Assembly (NCBI GenBank): GCA_965263455.1
Contig: CBDHHN010000002.1
Location: 310,001 to 374,000, forward strand
Origin: CADEDH01 sp965263455
GTDB taxonomy: Bacteria; Actinomycetota; Acidimicrobiia; Acidimicrobiales; SZUA-35
Direction of reading: 5' to 3'
Length of the DNA: 64,000 bases
A program made the position numbers and the translations under genes. Positions 54,733 to 64,000 of this stretch are shown here, piece after piece (position 1 is the stretch's first letter; every line of letters begins with the position of its first letter). Under the pieces are notes generated by a model, which worked only from the letters and a program-made list of their open reading frames with translations, was not told the origin of the DNA and ran no database searches.

Positions 54733-55296
54733 TTAGGCCACGGGGCCGTCGTCGGTGTTCTCACCCAGCTGGGACCAGTCCTCGGGGTTGTCCTCGACGA
54801 TGGCGGCCACGATGGCCCCGTCACCCCCGTCGACCAGCACGAAGGCCCGCTTCGACGGCGGCTCGTCGGCCGAGTAGAGCAGTAGACGCCAGGTGGGGCG
54901 GCTCAGGAGGCCCCGCCAGCCCATCTGCGCCGAGGCGTGGCCGACCGGGAAGCCGACCTCGGCCACCGCCGCCACCAGGGCATCACGCTCGTCGACGTCG
55001 AGGTTCCAACCGGTGACGATGCTGTACAGGCCGAACGCCCCCAGCAGGGCGGCGGCCCCCAGCAGGCCCCGGTTCACAAAGGGGCTGTCTCCGGCCAGGA
55101 GGACCAGGACGCACAGGCCGACCGCCACCGCCAGGTAGAGATACCCGGGGACGCGGCGCCGGTTGTTGTTGGGAAAGACGTAGTCCTCGGGGTCGACGAG
55201 GTGGGGTTGCAGGTCCTCGGGCAGCTGGTCGGGGCCGGCGTCGGCCGTCGACTCCTCGGGCCGCTCGGTCGACCGGGTCTCATGCTCGTCGGTCAC
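54733..55296 (-). CDS. Hypothetical two-helix membrane protein
   Basis: A 187-residue protein unknown to me. An acidic N-terminus ends in HLVDPEDYVFPNNNRRRVPG; two hydrophobic helices follow at about 50-68 and 77-95; the C-terminal half is soluble (GWNLDVDERDALVAAVAEVGFPVGH, then a beta-rich stretch). It lies between HIT and pgsA within the PIM locus, so a lipid- or envelope-related role is possible. TACCGT ends seven bases before the GTG at 55296, supporting this start over one 11 codons upstream. Confidence 0.72.
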   Translation of the reverse strand: MTDEHETRSTERPEESTADAGPDQLPEDLQPHLVDPEDYVFPNNNRRRVPGYLYLAVAVGLCVLVLLAGDSPFVNRGLLGAAALLGAFGLYSIVTGWNLDVDERDALVAAVAEVGFPVGHASAQMGWRGLLSRPTWRLLLYSADEPPSKRAFVLVDGGDGAIVAAIVEDNPEDWSQLGENTDDGPVA

Positions 55297-55303
55297 GATG
55301 GGC

Positions 55304-55309
55304 ACGGTA
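55304..55309 (-). promoter_or_regulatory. Putative -10 of a leaderless transcript for the two-helix membrane protein
   Basis: TACCGT on the minus strand ending seven bases before the GTG at 55296. Confidence 0.45.
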
Positions 55310-55325
55310 CCAGCGAGCCGGGCCC

Positions 55326-55856
55326 TCACCCCGAGCCGGGCCAGGCGTCACGCAGCAGGCGCCACGTGTCGCCCAGGGACAACGGCAGGGCCCGGGTCTC
55401 GGCCAGGGACGTCATGAAGTTGGTGTCGCCCCGCCACCGGGGCACGACGTGGATGTGGAGATGGTCGGGCTGGGAGGCGCCGCCCGCCGTGCCCTCGTTG
55501 AATCCGACGTTGAGGCCGTCGGGTCCGAAGGCGGCCTTCACCGCCACCGTGGCCTCCCGGACCAGACCCCACAGCTCCTGGTAGACCTCCGGGTCGAGTT
55601 CGTCGGCCGAGCGGACGGCGGTCCGGGGCAGGACCATGACGTGGCCCGAGGCGTAGGGGTAGACGTTGAGGAGGGCGAAGGTGTTGGGGCGGCGGACCAC
55701 GACGTAGGTGATCTCGTCGGCCAGGCCCGACTGCTCGATGGTCTCGAACAGCGTCTTGCCCGGGGCGGGCGGCAGGTTGGCGTGGGGCCGACCGTCGGCC
55801 CCCAGCTCGGGAGGGTGGGCCAGGCGCCACCCGGAAAACAGTCGCTCCATGGGCAC
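55326..55856 (-). CDS. HIT-family nucleotide hydrolase/phosphorylase
   Basis: A 176-residue histidine-triad protein. The triad HLHIHVVPRW is near residue 132, and YPYASGHVMVLPRTAVRS precedes it. Mycobacterial homologues in the same position next to thrS and pgsA are diadenosine tetraphosphate phosphorylases, and this one probably acts on Ap4A. ThrS makes Ap4A as a side product, which may explain the pairing. Starts ten bases after thrS. Confidence 0.9.
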   Translation of the reverse strand: MPMERLFSGWRLAHPPELGADGRPHANLPPAPGKTLFETIEQSGLADEITYVVVRRPNTFALLNVYPYASGHVMVLPRTAVRSADELDPEVYQELWGLVREATVAVKAAFGPDGLNVGFNEGTAGGASQPDHLHIHVVPRWRGDTNFMTSLAETRALPLSLGDTWRLLRDAWPGSG

Positions 55857-55865
55857 CGGGCGGGC

Positions 55866-57845
55866 TCAGCCCCGCTGGGCGATCTCGTCCCGCAACCGCT
55901 TGGCGAAGTCGGTCACCTTCACGTCGCGGTCGACCTCGCCGCCGCGGGGGTTGACCCCGACGGTGGAGGCGGCCACGTCGTCGTCCCCGACGACCAGGAC
56001 GTAGGGGATCTTCTGGGTCTTGGCGTTGCGGATACGCTTGCCCAGGGGATCGTTGGGGGCCGTGATCTCGACCCGCACACCGTCGTTGACCAGGCGTTCG
56101 GCCACCTCGGCGGCGTAGGCCTCGTGGTCGGCCGCCACCGGCAGGATCTCGACCTGCACCGGAGCCAGCCAGGTGGGCAGATTGCCGGCGAAGTGTTCGA
56201 GAAGCACGCCGAAGAACCGCTCGACCGAGCCGAACAGGGCCCGGTGGATCATGACCGGACGCCGGCGGTCGCCGTCGGCGGCCACGTACTCGATCCCGAA
56301 CCGCTCGGGCAGCTGGAAGTCGGCCTGGATGGTCGACAACTGCCAGGACCGACCGATGGCGTCGCGCACGTCGACGTCGATCTTGGGGCCGTAGAAGGCG
56401 CCACCGCCCTCGTCGATGATGTAGTCGATGTCGGCGTCGTGGAGCGCGTCCCGCAGGCAGTCGGTTGCCAACTCCCACAGTTCGTCGGATCCGACCGACT
56501 TCTCCTCGGGCCGGGTCGAGAGCTTGGCCTGGAAGTCGTCGAAGCCGAAGGCCCGCAGGATGTCGAGCACGAAGGCAAGCAGGCTCGACAGTTCCTCGCC
56601 CAGGTTCTCCTGGGTGGTGAAGACATGGGAGTCGTCCTGGGTGAAGCCCCGGATGCGCATCAGGCCGTGCAGCGTGCCGGCCCGCTCATAGCGGTAGACG
56701 GTGCCCAGCTCATAGAGCCGCAGGGGCAGATCCCGGTACGACCGCTGGCGCGACCGGTAGATCAGCACGTGCATGGGGCAGTTCATGGGCTTCGGGTAGT
56801 AGGTCCCGTTGTCCATCTCCATGGGCGGGTACATGCCGTCGGCGTAGAAGTCGAGGTGGCCCGAGGTCTCGAACAGGTCCGACTTGGCCAGGTGCGGCGT
56901 GTAGGCGAACTCGTAGCCGCCCGTCTCGTGCCGCATACGGGAGTAGTCCTCCATGAGCTTGCGGACGATGGCGCCCTTCGGGTGCCAGACGGCCAGGCCA
57001 CCGCCCAGCTCGGAGGGGAACGACAACAGGTCGAGCTCGTTGGCCAGCTTCCGGTGGTCGCGCTTGGCCGCCTCCTCCAGGCGATGGAGGTGGGCCTTCA
57101 GCGCCTTGTCATCGGCCCACGCCGTGCCGTAGATGCGCTGGAGCATCTGGTTCTTCTCGTCGCCCCGCCAGTACGCCCCCGCCACCTTCTGCAGCTTGAA
57201 GCTGCCCAGGCGACCGGTGGAGGGCACGTGGGGGCCGGTGCACATGTCGACGAAATCGTCGGTGTTGCGGTAGAAGCTGATGACCTCGGCGTCACCGGCC
57301 TCGCCGGCCAGATCGGCGCCGCCATCACCGCTGGTGACCCGCTCGATGATGTCCTGCTTGTAACGGTGGCCGTCCATCAGGGCCAGGGCCTCGGCCGCCG
57401 GAAGCTCGGAGCGGATGAAGGGCTGGTCGGCGGCCACGATGTCGCGCATCTTGGCCTCGATCCGCGCCAGATCCTCGTCGGTGAACGTGGCCCGCGACCC
57501 GTCGGGCCCCTCGGGCAGCTCGAAGTCGTAGTAGAAGCCGTCCTCGATGGGTGGCCCGATGGCGAACGTGGCCCCCGGCCACAGCTCGAGCACGGCCTGG
57601 GCCAGGACGTGGGCCGTCGAGTGGCGGAGCGTGTGGAGGCCCCGGTCGGAGTCGGCGGTGACGATCTCGACCGCCTGCCCGTCGACCAGCACGGCGTCGA
57701 GGTCGACCTCGGCCCCGTCGACGACCCCGATCACGGCCGCCTTGGCCAGCCGCTTGCCGATAGTGGCCGCCAACCCGCCCACGGTGGTCCCCTCCGGGAC
57801 CTCCCGCTGCGAACCATCGGGCAGAGAGACAGCGATATCGACCAC
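55866..57845 (-). CDS. thrS: Threonyl-tRNA synthetase
   Basis: Class II synthetase, 659 residues. N-terminal TGS domain, editing domain with HSTAHVLAQAV and YWRGDEKNQMLQRIYGTAW, catalytic core with MNCPMHVLIY (zinc Cys), RYERAGTLHGLMRIRGFTQDD and the C-terminal anticodon domain. Complete and normal. GTG at 57845 has TAGAGT six bases upstream, so leaderless; I saw no T-box leader. Confidence 0.97.
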   Translation of the reverse strand: MVDIAVSLPDGSQREVPEGTTVGGLAATIGKRLAKAAVIGVVDGAEVDLDAVLVDGQAVEIVTADSDRGLHTLRHSTAHVLAQAVLELWPGATFAIGPPIEDGFYYDFELPEGPDGSRATFTDEDLARIEAKMRDIVAADQPFIRSELPAAEALALMDGHRYKQDIIERVTSGDGGADLAGEAGDAEVISFYRNTDDFVDMCTGPHVPSTGRLGSFKLQKVAGAYWRGDEKNQMLQRIYGTAWADDKALKAHLHRLEEAAKRDHRKLANELDLLSFPSELGGGLAVWHPKGAIVRKLMEDYSRMRHETGGYEFAYTPHLAKSDLFETSGHLDFYADGMYPPMEMDNGTYYPKPMNCPMHVLIYRSRQRSYRDLPLRLYELGTVYRYERAGTLHGLMRIRGFTQDDSHVFTTQENLGEELSSLLAFVLDILRAFGFDDFQAKLSTRPEEKSVGSDELWELATDCLRDALHDADIDYIIDEGGGAFYGPKIDVDVRDAIGRSWQLSTIQADFQLPERFGIEYVAADGDRRRPVMIHRALFGSVERFFGVLLEHFAGNLPTWLAPVQVEILPVAADHEAYAAEVAERLVNDGVRVEITAPNDPLGKRIRNAKTQKIPYVLVVGDDDVAASTVGVNPRGGEVDRDVKVTDFAKRLRDEIAQRG

Positions 57846-57851
57846 GGATCC

Positions 57852-57857
57852 ACTCTA
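57852..57857 (-). promoter_or_regulatory. Putative -10 of a leaderless thrS transcript
   Basis: TAGAGT on the minus strand ending six bases before the thrS GTG. Confidence 0.5.
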
Positions 57858-57945
57858 CGGGTCGACCACCTCTACCCCGGGCGGATTTTCGACGACGACC
57901 CGTCGCGAGGCCGGCGAACGGATCCCGGTGCCGACCGGCCGGCGT

Positions 57946-58807
57946 TCAGGCCAACGAGGGCAGGGGCTTGGCCACCAACACCTCGGCTGAGGACCGGGCG
58001 GCGAGCACCGGACGGTCGCCGAACGCGGCCTTGTCCGCCCCGGACTCGGGTCGGGCCGGGGCCGTCCTCGACGCCGGGCCTCGGTCCGAGGCGGCCATGG
58101 CCGCCGCCGCCTCGGCCGCGGTGAGGGGCGGGGCGTCGGGGGCCACGTCGGTGGCGTAGCGATGGTCGTACTCCTGGCCGCTGAGCCGTGCGATCTCGAA
58201 CATGACGTCGTCGGTCAGTTCCCGGTACACGGCGTGGTCCCCGACCCGGTGGCGGTACCGCTCGACCTCGATGGGGGCACCGAAGCGGATCTGCACCGTC
58301 CGGAACAGCCGGGGCCAGGTCGCCTCGATCGGCTGCACCTCGTCGGTGCCGATGAGACCGATGGGGATGATGGGGGCGCCGGTTTCGATGGCGAGACGGG
58401 CGGCCCCGGTCCGGCCCTTGTGCAGGCGGCCGGTACGGCTCCTGGTGCCCTCCGGGTAGATCCCGAACAGCCCCCCTCGTTCCAACACCCCGCGGGCGGT
58501 GTCGAGAGCGGCCCGGGCGTGATCACCGCCCCGCCGGTCGATGGGGATCATGCCCAGCGCCGGGAACAGCCAGCGGGTCTTCCAGTCGTCCAGGTACTCG
58601 GACTTCCCGACGTAGAGCAGGGGCCGGTCGATGACGGCGGGAACCACGAACGAGTCGATGGCGGCCAGGTGGTTGGGGCACAGGACGGCGGGGCCGTCGG
58701 CGGGGACGTTGTCGAGTCCGGCGACGTCGAGATCGATCAGGCGACGGAACAGGGGGCCGACCAGACGCTTGGCCACCCGCTGATGGCGCCCGTACCCCGG
58801 ATCGTCC

Positions 58808-58815
<8 letters not shown>
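57946..58815 (-). CDS. plsC: 1-acyl-sn-glycerol-3-phosphate acyltransferase family protein
   Basis: A 289-residue PlsC-type acyltransferase that would make phosphatidic acid. NHLAAID (NHxxxxD) lies near residue 48, and GIYPEGTRSRTG near 115. A long Ala-rich C-terminal tail (from about 225) has no known role. ATG at 58815 has a strong GGGGGGAG four bases upstream and overlaps the mshC stop by eight bases. Other members of the family acylate different lipids, so the specificity is open. Confidence 0.88.
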
Positions 58816-60010
<1,195 letters not shown>

Positions 60011-60017
60011 GAGCGAG

Positions 60018-60023
60018 AGCGTA
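60018..60023 (-). promoter_or_regulatory. Putative -10 of a leaderless mshC transcript
   Basis: TACGCT on the minus strand ending seven bases before the mshC GTG. Confidence 0.5.
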
Positions 60024-60107
60024 CTCGTAGTGGGTTGGAGCGACCCAGACCGCAACCCCGCCGCCGGTCCACCGGGGGCGTAACCAAGACGGAACGCTGG
60101 CAGTCTG

Positions 60108-60881
60108 ATGGGCGTGGGTCTTCTTGACGGAAAGAACGTGTTGATCACCGGAGTCCTCACCGACGACTCCCTGGCCTTCGGGGTGGCCCAGCTGGCCCAG
60201 CGGGAGGGGGCGACCATCATCCTGACCGGCTTCGGTCGGGGGATGCGGCTGACGCAGCGCACCGCTCGCAAGCTCGACGCCGAGCCGGCCGTCCACGAGC
60301 TCGACATCAACGATCCCGAGCACGGTGTGGCCCTCAGGGAGACCCTGGCGTCGGAGTGGGGCACCGTGCACGGCGCCCTGCACGCCATCGGCTTCGCCCC
60401 CGAGGCCTGCCTGGGTGACGACTTCTGGGCCCCGACCTGGGACGAGGTGTCGGTCGCGGTGCAGACCTCGGCCTACTCGTTGCGGGCCCTGGCCGACGTG
60501 GTCACCCCCCTGATGTCGGAGGGTGGATCGCTGGTCGGGCTGACCTTCGACGCCACGGTGGCCTGGCCCGCCTACAACTGGATGGGGATGGCCAAGGCGG
60601 CCATGGAGTCGCTGAACCGGTACCTGGCCCGAGAGCTCGGTCCCCGCCAGATCCGCTCCAACCTGGTCGCCGCCGGACCGATGAAGACCATCGCCGCCAA
60701 GTCGATCCCGGGCTTCACCGCCTTCGAGGACGAGTGGGTCAAGCGGGCCCCGCTGGGTTGGGACGTGACCGACTCCGAGGGGGTGGCCCGGTCATGTGTG
60801 GCCCTGCTCTCCGACTGGTTCCCCCAGACCACGGGCTCGATCATCCACGTCGATGGCGGCTACCACGCCCTGGGGGCCTGA
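60108..60881 (+). CDS. fabI: Enoyl-ACP reductase, InhA/FabI type
   Basis: Last reduction step of fatty acid elongation with NADH. The 257-residue SDR protein has LLDGKNVLITGVLTDDSLAF at the cofactor site, catalytic Tyr156 and Lys163 in AYNWMGMAKAA, and RSNLVAAGPMKTIAAKSI. The NADH-loop residue equal to InhA Ser94 is alanine here (HAIGFAP, Ala93). The ATG at 60108 has a weak ribosome-binding site. One of four plus-strand genes, divergent from mshC and convergent with the M23 gene. Confidence 0.94.
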   Translation: MGVGLLDGKNVLITGVLTDDSLAFGVAQLAQREGATIILTGFGRGMRLTQRTARKLDAEPAVHELDINDPEHGVALRETLASEWGTVHGALHAIGFAPEACLGDDFWAPTWDEVSVAVQTSAYSLRALADVVTPLMSEGGSLVGLTFDATVAWPAYNWMGMAKAAMESLNRYLARELGPRQIRSNLVAAGPMKTIAAKSIPGFTAFEDEWVKRAPLGWDVTDSEGVARSCVALLSDWFPQTTGSIIHVDGGYHALGA

Positions 60882-60914
60882 GCCGGCCCGCTTCGCACCG
60901 AGGCCGCGGGCTCA
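60879..60914. terminator. Palindrome spanning two convergent stop codons
   Basis: TGAGCC at 60879-60884 pairs with GGCTCA at 60909-60914; an inner GCCCGC/GCGGGC adds further pairing. The two stop codons form the outer arms, so it could act as a bidirectional terminator. No T-tract. Confidence 0.4.
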
Positions 60915-61994
60915 GAGGGCGCCGGCGCAGACGGCGGCGGTGTCGATGTAGGGGTTGATGGGGTTGCCCCGACCGCCGGGGTGGATCTCGAAGTGGAGGT
61001 GCGGGATGCCCCGGGCGTTGCCGTCATCGCCCACGAAGCCGATGACCTCTCCCGCCCGCACCTCACCCTGGGTCCCGAACGCCGACAGGTGGGTGCCGTA
61101 GAAGTAGTTGCCGTCCTCGGTGAAGAGCCGGAACGACCGACCTCCGACGCTGTTGGAGAAGTGCTCCACCCGGCCGCTCACGGGGGCCACGATCGGGGTC
61201 CCGATCGGAGCCAGGACGTCGACCCCCTTGTGACGGCGGCCGCCCGAGCGGGCGAACCCCCACGAGTCGATGAACTCGTGGGGACCGTCGACGGGGCAGG
61301 TGTCGAGATAGAAGCCGACCTTGCGGCCCCGGGCCTGGGCCCGGTTCGAGGCCTGGACCACGGCGGCCGAGGCCTCGGCCGCCAGCCGTTTCTCCTCGAG
61401 GCGGGTGTACACCGCCAGCTCGCCGTCGAGGCGTTCCTCCAGCCGGTCGACGTCGGCCGCAGCCTCGATCGCCCGGTCCTCCTTGTCGGCCAACTCGCTC
61501 TGTTCGATCTCGAAGTCCTTGCGGAGGTCCCGGTAGGCGTCGAAGGCCTCGGTGTCGGCGCTGACGGCCGCCCCCACCAGGGCGTCGGCCCGCAGGCTGG
61601 AGGTCAGGTCCCGGCCGCCGAGCAGGCCGCGGGGGATCTCGCTGAGGCGGTACCCGTCGATGGCGTTCTTCAGGGTCGCCTGGGCCACCACGTTCAGCTC
61701 ACCCTGCAGCTCCTCGGTCACGGAGTTGGCCACGGCCAGATCCCGGTCCAGGCGCTGCGACCGGTCCCGGGCGAAGCGGAGTTCCTTGGCCGTCACGTCG
61801 ATGCGAAGCTGGGCCTCCTCCAGGTTGACGGCCTGTCGGGCGCCGGGTCCGTCGGCGGCCAGGGCCACGGTGGCCGACAGCGAGCGCGCCGACTTGGCCG
61901 GATCGGGGGCTGCTGCTGTCGTCGGAGGAGCGACCGAGAAGGTGACAGCGAGGGCGAGCAGCGCGACGGCGGAGCGGGGGATTCCGATTCGCAC
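60912..61994 (-). CDS. Secreted M23 (LytM-type) endopeptidase
   Basis: A 360-residue cell-wall hydrolase or activator. A signal peptide (1 to about 28), a long coiled-coil region (about 55-215), then the LytM domain: RRHKGVDVLAP with the first zinc ligands, NYFYGTHLSAFG and IPHLHFEIHPGG (HxH). The layout is that of EnvC/NlpD-like or RipA-partner proteins in division. Start is GTG 61994, with a TAACCT eight bases upstream; TTG at 62003 would add three residues. Confidence 0.9.
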   Translation of the reverse strand: MRIGIPRSAVALLALAVTFSVAPPTTAAAPDPAKSARSLSATVALAADGPGARQAVNLEEAQLRIDVTAKELRFARDRSQRLDRDLAVANSVTEELQGELNVVAQATLKNAIDGYRLSEIPRGLLGGRDLTSSLRADALVGAAVSADTEAFDAYRDLRKDFEIEQSELADKEDRAIEAAADVDRLEERLDGELAVYTRLEEKRLAAEASAAVVQASNRAQARGRKVGFYLDTCPVDGPHEFIDSWGFARSGGRRHKGVDVLAPIGTPIVAPVSGRVEHFSNSVGGRSFRLFTEDGNYFYGTHLSAFGTQGEVRAGEVIGFVGDDGNARGIPHLHFEIHPGGRGNPINPYIDTAAVCAGAL

Positions 61995-62048
61995 GGAGGT
62001 CAAGGTTAACCCAAGATGACAGCGGAGCGAGGACCGCCCGTCGACCGT

Positions 62049-63143
62049 CTAGGAACCATGTGGTTCCAGGGGCACGTCCTCTGCTCGTTCCATCAGGGCC
62101 CGCACCACGTCCTCGATGGTCACCAGGCCCACCGGTCCCCTGTCGTCCTCGACCAGGGCCACCTGCCGGTTGACCCGGCGCATGGTCCGCAGCACCTGGA
62201 CCAGCGACCGCTCGGCCCGCACGGTGGCCATGTCGCGGATGAGGCCGACCGGCAACGGGGCCCGGTGGGCCGCCGGATCCAGGGCGAACAGGTCGCGGGC
62301 GTGGAGGTAGCCGACCAGGGGCCGGTCGGGGTTGGAGCCGGTGATGGCGATCCGGTCCTTGCCGGTGGTGGCGGCCAGGCGTTCGGCCTGGGCCGCCGTC
62401 GAGCCCACGCGCAGGGTGTCGAGCCGGGCCAGGGGCACGGCGATCTCACCCACCGGGAGCTGGGCGAAGCGGAGGGCCCCGCTCAGCAGCTCGGCGTCGC
62501 CCCCCTCGATGACCCCTTCGGCCCGGGAGCGATTGACGATGGCGGTGAGTTCGGAGACGGTGTGGACCGCGACCAGCTCATCGGTCACCTCCACCCCGAC
62601 CAGTCGGCACCCCCAGTTGGACAGGGCGTTGAGCGACACCACCAGCGGGCGGAGCAGGATCAGGTAGAGGCGATAGGGCAGCACGAGCCAGCGCATGGTG
62701 GCGTCGGGGGCGGCCAGGGCGACGTTCTTGGGGAACATCTCCCCCACCACCAGGTGGAGGAAGACGGCCAGGGACAGGGCGGCGGCGATGGAGACGCCGC
62801 GGGTGACCTCGGGGGAGAAGGTCGAACCGAGCAGCGTCTCGAAGATCACCTCGAAGGCCGGCTCGGCCACGTACCCCAGGGCCAACGATGCCATGGTGAT
62901 GCCGAGTTGGGCCCCGGCCAGCTGCATCGACAAATCGGACATGGCCGTGAGCGTGGCCTGCGAGGTCCGGCGGCCGGCCCGGTCCTCGGAGGTGAACGAC
63001 GACCGCCGGGCGGCCAGGATGGCGAACTCGTAGGCCACGAAGAACCCGTTGAGGGCGATGAGCACCACGGCGGCCACCAGGAACCAGGCCACCGTGGTGG
63101 CACTCAGCGGCTCCTCGGAGGCGAGCAGGGCCAGCCCGGTCAC
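62049..63143 (-). CDS. CNNM/CorC-type membrane protein with CBS domains
   Basis: A 364-residue DUF21 protein: N-terminal helix bundle (NGFFVAYEFAILAARRSS, LGYVAEPAFE, VVGEMFPKNVALAAPD), then a CBS pair (DRIAITGSNPDRPLVGYLHARDL and RQVALVEDDRGPVGLVTIEDVV). It lacks the C-terminal CorC domain found in the upstream paralogue. Such proteins take part in Mg2+ or other cation efflux. GTG at 63143 with GGGGG upstream overlaps the upstream gene by four bases. Confidence 0.9.
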   Translation of the reverse strand: MTGLALLASEEPLSATTVAWFLVAAVVLIALNGFFVAYEFAILAARRSSFTSEDRAGRRTSQATLTAMSDLSMQLAGAQLGITMASLALGYVAEPAFEVIFETLLGSTFSPEVTRGVSIAAALSLAVFLHLVVGEMFPKNVALAAPDATMRWLVLPYRLYLILLRPLVVSLNALSNWGCRLVGVEVTDELVAVHTVSELTAIVNRSRAEGVIEGGDAELLSGALRFAQLPVGEIAVPLARLDTLRVGSTAAQAERLAATTGKDRIAITGSNPDRPLVGYLHARDLFALDPAAHRAPLPVGLIRDMATVRAERSLVQVLRTMRRVNRQVALVEDDRGPVGLVTIEDVVRALMERAEDVPLEPHGS

Positions 63144-64000
63144 GATCCCCCCTCGCCCGCCGTGATCGACCCGGGGGCCGTCAGCTGCAGGGCGGCGATG
63201 CGCAGGCCGTCCATCTCGGCCACCTCGATCCGCCATCCGTCGTGGTCCACCGTGTCGCCGGCGGCCGGGATGCGACCCATCCGCTGGAGGACGAACCCGG
63301 CCACGGTCTCGTAGTCGCCGTCGGGGATGGCCAGGCCGCACAGGTCCTCGACCTCGTCGGGATGCAGGGTCCCGGCCGCAACGTAGACGCCGTCGGCCAC
63401 ACCGCCGGTCAACGACAGCGGGTCGTCCTCATCGTCGACCTCGCCCACCAGCTGCTCGAGAACGTCCTCCAGGGTCAGGATTCCGGCGGTGCCACCGTGT
63501 TCGTCGACCACGACCGCCATCGGCACCTCGGTCGTTCGGAACTCGTCGAGGATCTCCACCAGATCGCGGGTCTCGGGCACCACCAGGGGCTCGTGCATCA
63601 CCTGGGCCACCAGCCGGTGGGGCCGTTCCTCCACCGGGGTGGTGAACACGGCGCTGATGGTGACGATGCCCCGCACGTTGTCGAAGTCGTGCTCGAACAC
63701 CGGGTAGCGGGAGTGGCGGCTGCGAGCCACCTCGGCCGCCAGGTCGGCGATGGTGTCGTCGACGGACACCGCCGCCAGGTGGACCCGGGGCGTGAGGGCG
63801 TCGGCCGCCGTCTTGTTGCCGAAGCGAAGGGTCCGGGTCAGCAGGTCGTGGGCCTCGGGGTCGAGGGCCCCGCCCTCCCGTGAGGACTGGATCAGGTACT
63901 CGAGCTCGTCGAGGGACCGGTGGACCTCGATCTCCTCCTTGGGTTCGAGACCGACCCGACGGATCAACCAGTTGGCCACCCCGTTGAAGACCACGATCAC
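63140..64000 (-). CDS. CNNM/HlyC-type protein, 5' end beyond the window
   Basis: The C-terminal 286 residues of a second DUF21-CBS-CorC protein; translation enters from the right edge in frame. Visible parts are the end of the helix bundle, a CBS pair with VPMAVVVDEHGGTAGILTLEDVLEQLVGEV, and a CorC/HlyC transporter-associated domain (VAGFVLQRMGRIPAAGDTV). Ends overlapping the downstream paralogue by four bases; the two are probably one unit and may form heteromers. The true start cannot be seen. Confidence 0.9.
   Translation of the reverse strand: MIVVFNGVANWLIRRVGLEPKEEIEVHRSLDELEYLIQSSREGGALDPEAHDLLTRTLRFGNKTAADALTPRVHLAAVSVDDTIADLAAEVARSRHSRYPVFEHDFDNVRGIVTISAVFTTPVEERPHRLVAQVMHEPLVVPETRDLVEILDEFRTTEVPMAVVVDEHGGTAGILTLEDVLEQLVGEVDDEDDPLSLTGGVADGVYVAAGTLHPDEVEDLCGLAIPDGDYETVAGFVLQRMGRIPAAGDTVDHDGWRIEVAEMDGLRIAALQLTAPGSITAGEGGS

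Overview
This window is about 64 kb of very GC-rich actinobacterial chromosome, apparently all core genome. I found no mobile element, rRNA, tRNA or CRISPR array, and no gene-free stretch above about 150 bases. Of 61 protein genes, 57 lie on the minus strand; only a GNAT acetyltransferase, an ABC ATPase/permease pair and an InhA-type enoyl reductase are on plus. Lineage markers are an actinobacterial integration host factor (mihF), a mycothiol ligase (mshC), the phosphatidylinositol-mannoside genes (pimA, patA, pgsA) next to a HIT gene and thrS, and the nusB-efp-aro-alaS-rarA and rel-secFD-ruv-yebC-pdx-thrS gene orders known from Mycobacterium and Streptomyces. The fused aroK-aroB gene and the absence of bldD and of any mycolate or sporulation gene point to a deep-branching class such as Acidimicrobiia. 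That placement is inference.

Layout, left to right (minus-strand transcription runs right to left). (1) 15-11772: pyrimidine operon pyrR-pyrB-pyrC-carA-carB-pyrD-pyrF, followed by mihF-gmk-rpoZ-coaBC. (2) 11873-22367: enoyl-CoA hydratase, CAP-domain protein, nusB, efp, pepP, aroKB, prepilin peptidase, DUF4388 protein, aroE, mltG, ruvX. (3) 22400-30339: alaS, a nitrilase-family amidohydrolase, a Gfo/Idh/MocA oxidoreductase, two small envelope-type proteins, rarA, and an unknown protein. (4) 31046-41048: ruvC-ruvA-ruvB-queA-tgt-yajC-secD-secF-rel. (5) 41112-47418: an ABC exporter, then a secreted set of lipoprotein, astacin-like metalloprotease and lipoprotein serpin, inserted between ruvC and yebC. 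(6) 47483-60010: yebC, pdxT, pdxS, a DUF3048 lipoprotein, an M48-like protein without its zinc histidines, pimA, patA, pgsA, a membrane protein, HIT, thrS, plsC, mshC. (7) 60108-64000: fabI, an M23 endopeptidase, and two CNNM/CorC-type membrane proteins, the last cut by the window edge.

The most notable observations: (a) the operon-encoded dihydroorotase has lost most of its metal-binding histidines although the substrate-side motifs remain, so it may be a structural pseudo-enzyme for PyrB; (b) the tRNA-guanine transglycosylase has all three zinc cysteines replaced while its active site is intact; (c) at least eleven genes have a TANNNT hexamer ending exactly 6 or 7 bases before a start codon with little or no ribosome-binding site, a consistent sign of leaderless transcription that also fixes several starts; (d) a metalloprotease gene with a palindrome-loaded promoter sits beside an inhibitory-type serpin; (e) a degenerate M48 protease homologue lies next to pimA; (f) gmk appears to start at CTG.
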